8,996 nt of DNA. Source: Bacteroidales bacterium. Lineage in GTDB: Bacteria > Bacteroidota > Bacteroidia > Bacteroidales > VadinHA17. Made by a program: the position numbers and the translations under genes. Numbering within the stretch: the first letter of the stretch is position 1; each line of letters opens with the position of its first letter. Positions 1 through 6,697 of the stretch are shown here, in pieces. The DNA is taken from the NCBI GenBank assembly GCA_017882245.1, contig JADGPV010000034.1, forward strand, positions 1 through 8,996. The letters are read 5' to 3'. The notes beneath the pieces are model-generated. The model was not told the origin of the DNA. It searched no databases and worked only from the letters and a program-made list of their open reading frames with translations.

Positions 1-1983
1 CCCGTCGCTGTTGCCGGCAGTTACACTTATGGCATTCCGCCCGGACTCCATGACGAAATACAACGTGGCAGCCTGGTGACAGTCCCTTTCGGCAAGAGCA
101 AGAGCTGCGCTGGACTTGTTATTAAGGTCCATAACACCCCGCCATCAGGATTCACACCAAAAGATATAACCGGAATAATTCCTGTTCAGACTGCTGTCAA
201 TGAACGTCTTACAGACTTCATTCTCTGGCTGTCTGATTATTATATGGCATTGCCAGGCGAGGTAATGAAGGCAGCTATACCCTCTGCCGATGACCTTGTC
301 AGTCGCTCTGTTCCCAGAAAAAAGCGTATTCTCAACCCTGGCACTGAAGATGCCGTCATCATGCCTGCAGAACTGACTGATGTACAGAATGAGGCTTATA
401 CGAAAATACAGGAACTGTTTCGCAGTCATGAGGTCGTCCTTCTCCATGGCGTCACTTCAAGTGGCAAGACAGAGATCTATATCCACATGATCAGGGAGCA
501 GCTTGCCAGTGGCAGGCAGGTGCTCTATATGCTGCCGGAAATAGCACTTACGACACAGATCATTGAACGTTTGCAGAAGCATTTCGGAGCCTCAATCGGT
601 GTTTATCATTCGCACCTGACGCCTGCCGCCCGTCAGGATGTTTGGAGGAGGGTGGGCAATGGCAGCCTGGGCGCTGTCCTTGGAGTACGGTCATCACTCT
701 TTCTCCCCTTCAGGGATCTCGGATTGATAATTGTCGACGAAGAACATGATTCATCATACAAGCAATATGATCCTGCCCCGCGATATCATGCACGTGATGC
801 TTCAATGATGCTTTCGCGGCTCCACGGTGCCGTGACCCTGCTGGGGTCTGCGACACCGTCAGTAGAGAGCTATTATAATGCCACCAGCGGAAAGTATGGA
901 CTTGTTGAGCTGATGACACGCTATGGCGATGTGAAGATGCCAGAGATGATAATTGCCGATACCCGCGGCTCCGGTCAGAAGCGTAAAATGTCATCACACT
1001 TCACTCCACGGTTGCTCGATGCCATCGGGGAAGCACTGGCAAAGGGTGAGCAGGTCATCCTTTTTCAGAACAGACGAGGGTTCTCTCCCTATCTGATGTG
1101 TCCTGACTGCGGATGGGTTCCGCGGTGCACAAACTGCTCGGTAAGCTATACTTATCATAAGAGTGACGGCAAAATGATCTGCCACTACTGCGGTAAAAAA
1201 GAGGCATTACCCGGTGTATGTCCTCAGTGCGGTTCTTCATCTTTGATAACCAGGGGTTTCGGGACAGAGAAGATCGAAGAAGAGATAAGGCTGCTCTTCC
1301 CGTCAGCCAAAGTGGCCAGGATGGATCAGGATACGACCAGGAGGCGTCATGCAGTTACGGAGATACTTTCTGACTTCGCCGGAGGCGCAACAGATATCCT
1401 CATAGGCACGCAAATGATCTCCAAAGGGCTCGACTTTGAGAAGCTGACAGCAGTTGGGATACTTGACGCCGACAGCATGTTGTGGTTCCCCGATTTCAGG
1501 GCTTTCGAACGAAGCTTCCAGCTTATTGAACAGGTGAGCGGCAGGGCAGGACGCCGCACACACAGAGGAAAAGTGATCATACAGACGGCAGATCCCTCGC
1601 ATATAATTCTCAGGCAGGTGCTGAAGCACGATTACAAGGCTATGTGCCGCACACAGCTTGAAGAACGCTCTTTATTCGGATATCCTCCCTTCACAAAAAT
1701 AATAAGGATAGTGCTCAAACACCGTGATCTTGATGAACTGAATATATCGTCAGCACACCTGGCAGATAACCTTCGCGGACATCTCGGCAACTATGTTCTG
1801 GGCCCGGAGTTCCCTGCTGTGATGAAGGTTCAGAAATGGTACATCAAAACATTGATGATCAAGATGGGGAAAGATCTTTCTGCCTCGAAGGTCAAAGAGA
1901 TGATCCGCAAGGCCATGGAGGCTGAGCTGAAAATGCCACGGCATGGGATGATGAGGATACATGCCGATGTAGATCCTCAGTAA
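1..1983 (+). CDS. priA: Primosomal protein N' (PriA replication-restart helicase), 5'-truncated
   Basis: PriA is a 3'-to-5' superfamily 2 DNA helicase that recognises stalled forks and reloads the replisome. The frame is open from base 1, and the first codons (PVAVAGSYTYGIPPG) already match the 3'-DNA-binding domain, so only a few N-terminal codons lie outside the window. The GTG at 76 is internal, not the true start. Visible motifs are Walker A GVTSSGKT (448-471), DEEH (736-747), GSATPS (about 844-861), eight zinc-binding cysteines as four CxxC pairs (1099-1230), a motif V region GTQMISKGLDF and the motif VI SGRAGR. The C-terminus ends in the typical DVDP. About 660 codons are visible, short for the family (E. 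coli 732, Bacteroides about 820 from memory). The shortfall lies between the DNA-binding domain and the helicase core, where the winged-helix domain should be (see findings). The identification is certain. Confidence 0.97.
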   Translation, partial: PVAVAGSYTYGIPPGLHDEIQRGSLVTVPFGKSKSCAGLVIKVHNTPPSGFTPKDITGIIPVQTAVNERLTDFILWLSDYYMALPGEVMKAAIPSADDLVSRSVPRKKRILNPGTEDAVIMPAELTDVQNEAYTKIQELFRSHEVVLLHGVTSSGKTEIYIHMIREQLASGRQVLYMLPEIALTTQIIERLQKHFGASIGVYHSHLTPAARQDVWRRVGNGSLGAVLGVRSSLFLPFRDLGLIIVDEEHDSSYKQYDPAPRYHARDASMMLSRLHGAVTLLGSATPSVESYYNATSGKYGLVELMTRYGDVKMPEMIIADTRGSGQKRKMSSHFTPRLLDAIGEALAKGEQVILFQNRRGFSPYLMCPDCGWVPRCTNCSVSYTYHKSDGKMICHYCGKKEALPGVCPQCGSSSLITRGFGTEKIEEEIRLLFPSAKVARMDQDTTRRRHAVTEILSDFAGGATDILIGTQMISKGLDFEKLTAVGILDADSMLWFPDFRAFERSFQLIEQVSGRAGRRTHRGKVIIQTADPSHIILRQVLKHDYKAMCRTQLEERSLFGYPPFTKIIRIVLKHRDLDELNISSAHLADNLRGHLGNYVLGPEFPAVMKVQKWYIKTLMIKMGKDLSASKVKEMIRKAMEAELKMPRHGMMRIHADVDPQ

Positions 1984-2090
1984 AGGTCATGTTCCCATGC
2001 AATTGGACAAGCTTCCTTATACGGAGGCATATCCATACTCAATGAGCTCAGAGACCAGATGAAAATCAATGCAAAAAATAAAGCTCTTTT

Positions 2091-2109
2091 ACCCCCAGGG
2101 GGAGGGGGT
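2091..2109. repeat. C-run/G-run hairpin in the priA-yqeY spacer
   Basis: ACCCCC (2091-2096) can pair with GGGGGT (2104-2109) around the loop AGGGGGA. The loop contains a second G5 run, so the register can slip. No T-run follows on either strand, so this is not a convincing intrinsic terminator. The rest of the 1984-2191 spacer shows no credible gene. A weak -7-like element TATCTTTA lies at 2140-2147, with no recognisable -33 partner, and could serve yqeY. Confidence 0.4.
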
Positions 2110-2191
2110 TATATACCAGGTCAAAACCACACCTTTTATTATCTTTATATCTTAAAGAAGATTTAACGTCATAATAAATAACCGGACAACT

Positions 2192-2641
2192 ATGTCACTT
2201 ACAGAAAAAATTGCAGGCGACCTGATGGCCGCGATGAAAGCACAGGACAAAGGCAAACTTGAAGCTCTCAGAGCTGCAAAAACTGCATTTATCATGGCAA
2301 GATCAGAGAGAGGTTCAAATGCTGTTCTTACCTCTGATGAAGAAATTAAAATCATTCAGAAGCTTGTCAAGCAGAGGAAGGAATCAGCTTCTATCTACAG
2401 GGAACAAAATCGTCCTGACCTGTACGAAAAGGAAGAGAATGAAGCTGCTGTCCTTGAAGGTTATCTCCCTGCCAGGATGGGTAATGAAGAGCTGACCGCC
2501 GCCCTGAAGGCAATAATAGCGCGTATCGGAGCCAAGGCTCCCTCAGATATGGGCAAGGTTATGGGAGTTGCAACAAAAGAGCTTGCAGGGAAAGCTGACG
2601 GTAAAGATATTTCAGCCAAAGTAAAAGAGTTGCTTGGTTAA
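2192..2641 (+). CDS. yqeY: GatB/YqeY domain-containing protein
   Basis: This is a 149-residue single-domain YqeY protein, the usual length. The family shares a helical domain with the C-terminal tail of GatB, the tRNA-binding part of the glutamyl/aspartyl-tRNA amidotransferase. A role in tRNA handling is assumed, but the function of the stand-alone protein is not established. Family signatures are the MSL start, KQRKES (60-65), RPDL (74-77) followed by an E-rich helix, YLP (91-93), DMGKVMG (119-125) and GKADG (133-137). The ATG is preceded by an A-rich leader without a Shine-Dalgarno sequence, as is usual in Bacteroidota. The stop lies only 19 bases before the downstream cytochrome start, so the two are probably co-transcribed, although no functional link is obvious. 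Confidence 0.93.
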   Translation: MSLTEKIAGDLMAAMKAQDKGKLEALRAAKTAFIMARSERGSNAVLTSDEEIKIIQKLVKQRKESASIYREQNRPDLYEKEENEAAVLEGYLPARMGNEELTAALKAIIARIGAKAPSDMGKVMGVATKELAGKADGKDISAKVKELLG

Positions 2642-2660
2642 TCATTAAAACCTTTCAAAA

Positions 2661-4160
2661 ATGAAACGTAAGTATTCAGGCAGGAACTGGATTACAATTA
2701 TTGGCGCTTTGATTGCATCTGTTAATCTGCTGCTGATAATTGTGTTGTTTATTATGTCGACTATTTTACATAAGAACGATACATACCTGGGGTTGTTCAT
2801 TTACATTATTCTGCCCGGATTTCTGCTGCTTGGACTGATAATGATACCGGCAGGAATTGCAATATCAAGAAAAAGAGCACAGGGATCATCTCAGGATGGT
2901 ACAAAGCGGCTTCCGTCAGTCGATCTGAATAACCCTAAACACAGACGTGCATTCATCATTTTTACGGTTTTGACGGTAATTATATTATTCCTTTCGACTT
3001 ATGGAAGTTTCGAAGCATATCATCTTACGGAATCAGTTGAGTTCTGCGGGACTCTCTGTCACAAAGTCATGGAGCCCGAATATACAGCATACCAGAACTC
3101 AAGTCACGCCAATGTGGCATGTGTCGAATGTCATGTTGGGTCAGGAACATCATGGTATGTAAAATCAAAGTTGTCAGGGTTGCATCAGGTTTATGCCGTG
3201 GCTACAAAAACATATCCCACACCGATTGCAACCCCTCTTCATGACTTGCGCCCGGCAAGAGAAACTTGCGAAAAATGCCATTGGCCTCAGAAGTTTTACT
3301 CCAGAAAACTGCAATCAAACAAATACTATCTGGCGGATTCCCTTAATTCAGAGTGGGATATTATTCTTCAGATGAAAACCGGACCTGAATACAGTGACCT
3401 TGGCTTTGTTGAAGGAATACACTGGCACATAAATCCAAATATTAAAATTGAATATATTTCCGAAAACGACAAGCGTGAGGTAATAACATATGTAAAGTAT
3501 ACCAATAAGTCCACAGGAGAAACTGTTGTTTTCAAAAATCCTGATAACGTGATATCTGACAGTACTATAGCAGTGGCCTCTGCCAGAATAATGGACTGTA
3601 TAGACTGTCACAACAGACCTTCTCATAATTACAAATCCCCACCCGTTTATTTTGACAAGACAATGCTTACAGGTGAAGTGTCACAGGATATTCCCTTTAT
3701 AAAAAGAACCGCTATGGGAATTCTCAGAAATACTTTCACCGATAAGGATACTGCATTTATGCAGATCAGAGACGGGATCATCAATTACTACAAGTCTGAC
3801 TTCAGCGACTTTTACGAAAAAGATTCTGTCAGAATTGATCAGTCGATAAAAGCACTTCAAAAAGCCTACAGCCAGAATACTTTTGCGACGATGAAAGTAT
3901 CTTATGATGTTTATCCAAATCATATCGGACATCTTGAAGTAGAGGGATGTTTCAGGTGCCACAATGATGCCTTTACATCAGAAAAAGGGGAAAAGATTAC
4001 CCGGGACTGTAACCTGTGTCATACAATTATCGGTCAGGGCAGCAAAGGTTTGATGCAATACGCTAATATCAGGGATACGCTTGATTTTCAGCATCCTGTG
4101 GATGTAGGAACAAGCTGGAAAGAAGCCAATTGTTCCGACTGTCATAGATATCTTTATTAA
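2661..4160 (+). CDS. NapC/NirT-type heptaheme inner-membrane cytochrome c (ImcH-like)
   Basis: This 499-residue membrane-anchored multiheme cytochrome c probably oxidises menaquinol and passes electrons to periplasmic carriers. Three hydrophobic helices are visible (about 11-33, 41-68 and 96-113). KRK at the N-terminus and RKR after helix 2 place the N-terminus inside and the heme domain in the periplasm. Seven heme motifs follow: CGTLCH (129-134, CX3CH), CVECH (154-158), CEKCH (203-207), CIDCH (313-317), CFRCH (430-434), CNLCH (450-454) and CSDCH (491-495), the last only four residues from the end. The region around the first two motifs is typical of NapC/NirT proteins, with Met137 a possible axial ligand. 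Seven hemes, three helices and about 500 residues resemble Geobacter ImcH (recalled, not searched). NapC and NrfH proper have four hemes and one helix. No reductase or outer-membrane conduit partner lies in this window. The ATG sits in an A-rich leader 19 bases after yqeY. Confidence 0.9.
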   Translation: MKRKYSGRNWITIIGALIASVNLLLIIVLFIMSTILHKNDTYLGLFIYIILPGFLLLGLIMIPAGIAISRKRAQGSSQDGTKRLPSVDLNNPKHRRAFIIFTVLTVIILFLSTYGSFEAYHLTESVEFCGTLCHKVMEPEYTAYQNSSHANVACVECHVGSGTSWYVKSKLSGLHQVYAVATKTYPTPIATPLHDLRPARETCEKCHWPQKFYSRKLQSNKYYLADSLNSEWDIILQMKTGPEYSDLGFVEGIHWHINPNIKIEYISENDKREVITYVKYTNKSTGETVVFKNPDNVISDSTIAVASARIMDCIDCHNRPSHNYKSPPVYFDKTMLTGEVSQDIPFIKRTAMGILRNTFTDKDTAFMQIRDGIINYYKSDFSDFYEKDSVRIDQSIKALQKAYSQNTFATMKVSYDVYPNHIGHLEVEGCFRCHNDAFTSEKGEKITRDCNLCHTIIGQGSKGLMQYANIRDTLDFQHPVDVGTSWKEANCSDCHRYLY

Positions 4161-4186
4161 ACTGATTGGGAAAAGAAACGGGATCC

Positions 4187-4205
4187 GGCTATCTTATTGA
4201 TAGCC
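4187..4205. terminator. Possible bidirectional terminator hairpin between convergent genes
   Basis: GGCTATC (4187-4193) and GATAGCC (4199-4205) form a perfect 7-bp stem with a 5-base loop. The loop holds the stop codon of the minus-strand HD gene (4194-4196). The cytochrome gene ends 26 bases to the left on the plus strand. On the plus strand the stem is followed by a T-rich but interrupted stretch. On the minus strand it is followed by a weaker one. The convergent position supports a terminator role for both transcripts, but the T-tracts are poor. Confidence 0.45.
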
Positions 4206-4751
4206 TTCCATAATTTTAATTATTCTTCTCCTTCGTGCAACCATGTCAGTGAGTTCGATCAACATATCCGGATTCACCAGTTTTGCCATCGGAATTATAT
4301 ATTTTTCGGTCTGATCGAGGTAATCAGAAATATGTTCAATAGTTTGTGTGTCACGGTGGAGGTCAGTAAGATTGCTGATCCTGTCGGCACACTTGAGCAA
4401 CAGTGCATTCCTGGAACCATATTCGAGTACCCGCTGCAGATACTGCGCCTTTACTTCATCTTTTCGTTTTGTCACTTCAAGGACAAGGGCGACCACCTGA
4501 TGTCCTTCACTGTCAATTGATCTGATCTCATCCACCTGTGTCTCGGGCAGGTCTTCAAGGAGGTCATGAAGAAGTGCTGCTTTCAACAGTACGCTGTCGG
4601 AGAAGAACTTGTAATCAAGCAGTATCCCAAGCGTTGAAAAACAATGTCTGAACTGGTTACCGCCCACCTGCCGCTGTACGCCGATCAAAGCGGTTGCTTT
4701 CAGGATATATGGTGCAAGCACGAGGTTTTTGAGACTTTCAAGTGAAGTCAT
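4194..4751 (-). CDS. HD-domain protein, probable small alarmone (p)ppGpp hydrolase
   Basis: This 185-residue protein is a single HD domain of the RelA/SpoT hydrolase type with no synthetase, TGS or ACT domain. It has His36 in FRHCFS, the His62-Asp63 pair and the Glu66-Asp67 pair in LLHDLLED, and Asp123 plus Asn127 in KCADRISNL. These are the metal ligands and catalytic residues known for SpoT and Mesh1, and their numbering differs by one from human Mesh1 as I recall it. Arg27 may be the substrate-contacting arginine. The expected reaction is removal of the 3'-pyrophosphate from (p)ppGpp in the cytoplasm. Mesh1 can also act on NADPH, so the substrate here is unproven. The gene lies 47 bases downstream of the esterase gene in the same direction and may have its own promoter in that gap. 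A different nucleotide-directed HD phosphohydrolase is the main alternative. Confidence 0.82.
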   Translation of the reverse strand: MTSLESLKNLVLAPYILKATALIGVQRQVGGNQFRHCFSTLGILLDYKFFSDSVLLKAALLHDLLEDLPETQVDEIRSIDSEGHQVVALVLEVTKRKDEVKAQYLQRVLEYGSRNALLLKCADRISNLTDLHRDTQTIEHISDYLDQTEKYIIPMAKLVNPDMLIELTDMVARRRRIIKIMEGYQ

Positions 4752-4773
4752 TCCGGATTGGGTTTAGTAAAAA

Positions 4774-4781
4774 CAAAAATA
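4774..4781 (-). promoter_or_regulatory. Candidate Bacteroidota -7 element upstream of the HD gene
   Basis: On the minus strand this reads TATTTTTG, an exact match to TAnnTTTG, 22 bases before the ATG at 4751. No clear TTTG -33 element lies about 19 bases upstream. The region is AT-rich, so a chance match is possible. If real, it would let the HD gene be expressed separately from the esterase. Confidence 0.33.
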
Positions 4782-4798
4782 ATGACTTTTTCCCGTGA

Positions 4799-5707
4799 TT
4801 AGTGCCTTGAATGCCTTTTAAAAAATGACCAGATTACCTCATTAGCGTCAAACTCTCTGCTGGTTTTTCCTATTTTCCATGCCGGCAGGTACTGAAGGCC
4901 TCCTGGCCATGTATGCCCTCCGCCGTCAATGATATAGTGGATCACTTCTGTTCCTTTTATTCCGTTGAGATATTCTTTCGTTGTAACTTGCGTGCCATCT
5001 TTCAGGTCCCTGTCTGGCTCTCTTGTGATAATTGGTTCAGACGAACACTGGTTATGTAAGACCCAGAATGCTATTGATTTATCAGCAGATAAAACCTTTC
5101 CCAACTTTATCTTCCTGTAATTTCCTATTATCATGCCTCCCTCAAAAGGAACGAGAGGATCATTTACATTATTGATAGCCAGGACTGAAACCGGCTCAGA
5201 GGGCGAACATTCCGACATAAGCAGGTATGGCATATTGCCATCAACAGGTGCAATAGCTGCTATCTTAAAAGATAATCCGCAGGCCAGACGGTATGCCATC
5301 AGTGCACCGTTCGACATGCCTGTGACATATACCCGTCCCGGATCGACGTTATACTCTTCTATCATTGAGTCTATCAGCGCAGAAATAAAGCCCACATCAT
5401 CAATGTTCTCCATGTGAGCGCGGTCATTGGCTTCTTCGTCCATCCTGCCGTCATTCCAGTTTCGCTCTATTCCATTAGGATAGACAACAATGAAGCCATC
5501 TCTGTCAGCAAGGTAATTGAAGCCTCTACGCGTAATGAGGACCATGCCTTCTGCAGTTGTTCCCCTGCCGTGTAAAGCCAGGACAAGTGGTACCTGTGCA
5601 GATTTATCATGACCCTGAGGAATATGGATAATATAGGTCCGCTCCAGATCGTTGTGCGTCATCACAGGCATCAGCAATGATTTAAAATTAGACCGTATCC
5701 TGATCAT
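4799..5707 (-). CDS. PHB depolymerase / LpqC-like esterase (alpha/beta hydrolase)
   Basis: This 302-residue serine hydrolase belongs to the LpqC / poly(3-hydroxybutyrate) depolymerase family, which also covers feruloyl and acetyl-xylan esterases. LERTYIIHIP (21-30) is the family's opening strand, and HG (46-47) in LALHGRG is the oxyanion hole. GMSNG (130-134) carries the nucleophile Ser132. Asp183 in VNDPLVP and His265 in GGGHTWPG complete the triad. WNDGR (84-88) is another family signature. The substrate cannot be read from sequence. Most relatives are secreted, but no signal peptide is visible. The N-terminus is basic and polar, and an in-frame stop lies just four codons before the ATG (5720-5722 on the plus strand), so the start cannot move far upstream. 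The protein may be cytoplasmic. The gene lies 68 bases downstream of the flavoprotein gene in the same direction, with no clear promoter in that gap, so co-transcription is plausible. Confidence 0.88.
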   Translation of the reverse strand: MIRIRSNFKSLLMPVMTHNDLERTYIIHIPQGHDKSAQVPLVLALHGRGTTAEGMVLITRRGFNYLADRDGFIVVYPNGIERNWNDGRMDEEANDRAHMENIDDVGFISALIDSMIEEYNVDPGRVYVTGMSNGALMAYRLACGLSFKIAAIAPVDGNMPYLLMSECSPSEPVSVLAINNVNDPLVPFEGGMIIGNYRKIKLGKVLSADKSIAFWVLHNQCSSEPIITREPDRDLKDGTQVTTKEYLNGIKGTEVIHYIIDGGGHTWPGGLQYLPAWKIGKTSREFDANEVIWSFFKRHSRH

Positions 5708-5775
5708 ACCTTTTCGTTGTTACCTGCTATCATCTGAAAGCCTGAGTCTAGGATAGTGCAAGAATTTCATAGATG

Positions 5776-6444
5776 TTACAATTCCAGAACAATTGAATTC
5801 TTGACTACACCCAGACTTGCCAGTTGTTTCTTTACCGCACTTATCATGGGAGGGGGTCCGCAGACATAAAATTTTTGTGAGGAGTCGCTGATATTTCTTT
5901 TTAGAAAATCCTCGCTGATCCTTCCGTGATAATAACCTTCCGCCTGTTCTTCCGACAGTATGTTGATGAATTCGAGCCCGGCCATTTTTTTGAATTCGTT
6001 CTCCAGTATAATGTCGGCTTTGGTCTTGTTTGCAAAGATCAGGGTGTTGCCGGCGACCTCATTTTTTGTTTGCAGGTCCCTTAAGATGGAAATAAACGGA
6101 GTAACACCAGCACCTCCTGCTATGAATACGCCTCTGCCTTTGAATGAAATAGCACCCCATGGATCTCTGATTATCAGTTCGTCGCCAGGATCAAGTTTGC
6201 CCAGCTCATTTGTGCCCCCTTTATGTGAAGGATATATTTTAATAGTAAACTCAAGGTACGCATTGTTGATTAAACCCGTAAAGGTAAAAGGTCTCTTTTC
6301 GTTCCTGAAATCGGGCGTGTTTATAGATACGTCGGTAGCCTGACCGGGAATGAATGAATAACCTTCCGGTCTCTCAAACTGGAACCGTCTCACATCATGT
6401 GTGACCTGTTCAGTCCTGATTATCTTGACTATGTGTTCTACCAT
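5776..6444 (-). CDS. Ferredoxin-NADP reductase-like FAD/NAD(P)H oxidoreductase
   Basis: This 222-residue flavoprotein has the FNR fold. An N-terminal FAD-binding beta-barrel carries RPFTF (51-55), the equivalent of the RxYS flavin motif. A C-terminal NAD(P)H domain carries GGAGVTPF (110-117) and CGPPPM (195-200). It has no 2Fe-2S ferredoxin, globin or other fused domain. The closest architecture is the short flavodoxin/ferredoxin reductase type, which moves electrons between NAD(P)H and a small redox carrier in the cytoplasm. The physiological partner cannot be told from sequence, and no ferredoxin or flavodoxin gene lies nearby. The protein ends in SIVLEL without the aromatic C-terminus typical of plant-type enzymes. 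It is the first gene of the minus-strand group and is transcribed away from the divergent ABC transporter gene. Confidence 0.9.
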   Translation of the reverse strand: MVEHIVKIIRTEQVTHDVRRFQFERPEGYSFIPGQATDVSINTPDFRNEKRPFTFTGLINNAYLEFTIKIYPSHKGGTNELGKLDPGDELIIRDPWGAISFKGRGVFIAGGAGVTPFISILRDLQTKNEVAGNTLIFANKTKADIILENEFKKMAGLEFINILSEEQAEGYYHGRISEDFLKRNISDSSQKFYVCGPPPMISAVKKQLASLGVVKNSIVLEL

Positions 6445-6464
6445 TGTGTAAAATTCGGATTATT

Positions 6465-6496
6465 TAAAATTAAGAAGTTTTGTTGCTGTGTTCCAA
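6465..6496 (-). promoter_or_regulatory. Weak candidate promoter for the minus-strand flavoprotein gene
   Basis: On the minus strand, TTG (6496-6494) is separated by 21 bases from TAATTTTA (6472-6465). The latter matches TAnnTTTG except at the last base. It lies about 20 bases before the ATG at 6444, in a suitable position for the Bacteroidota primary sigma factor. The match is imperfect and the sequence AT-rich. Confidence 0.3.
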
Positions 6497-6647
6497 TTCC
6501 GGATGGTAATTTCTTTGTAAAAGTTCAAACCTATGATTTTACTCATCATACTCTGTGATGCCATATCAGGTCATTCGTTCTATATAGTCCTTAAATTACA
6601 AACAAATATGATGCATGAATTGTTTCATTCAAAGCCCGGGTACATTT

Positions 6648-6677
6648 TTTGAGGATTACTTTATCTTTACATGTTTG
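6648..6677 (+). promoter_or_regulatory. Candidate Bacteroidota promoter for the ABC exporter gene
   Basis: TTTG at 6648-6651 is followed after 18 bases by CATGTTTG at 6670-6677, which differs from TAnnTTTG only at its first base. The spacing fits the -33/-7 arrangement of Bacteroidota promoters. It lies 20 bases before the ATG at 6698. The remainder of the 253-base divergent region (6445-6697) shows no gene or RNA that I can support. Confidence 0.5.
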
Positions 6678-6697
6678 TTTAATTATTTGTAAAAGAT

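Noticed and set aside
76..78. GTG as the start of priA
   Set aside because: The frame is open and conserved back to base 1 with PriA N-terminal sequence, so the real start lies upstream of the window.
1303..1629. 108-codon minus-strand frame within priA
   Set aside because: It lies opposite the PriA helicase motifs V and VI. The composition is that of a shadow frame.
1999..2064. Short ORF of about 21 codons in the priA-yqeY spacer
   Set aside because: It is too short, with no leader signal, no recognisable sequence and no conserved feature visible.
4197..4520. 107-codon open frame on the plus strand
   Set aside because: It is antisense to the HD gene and overlaps its catalytic motifs. The protein shows no coherent domain.
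5960..6343. 127-codon open frame on the plus strand
   Set aside because: It is an antisense shadow of the flavoprotein gene, whose FAD and NAD motifs are clear, and has no family features of its own.
6603..6628. Imperfect dyad with AAACAA / TTGTTT arms in the divergent region
   Set aside because: The 6-base AT-rich arms have poorly matched interiors and are expected by chance in this composition.
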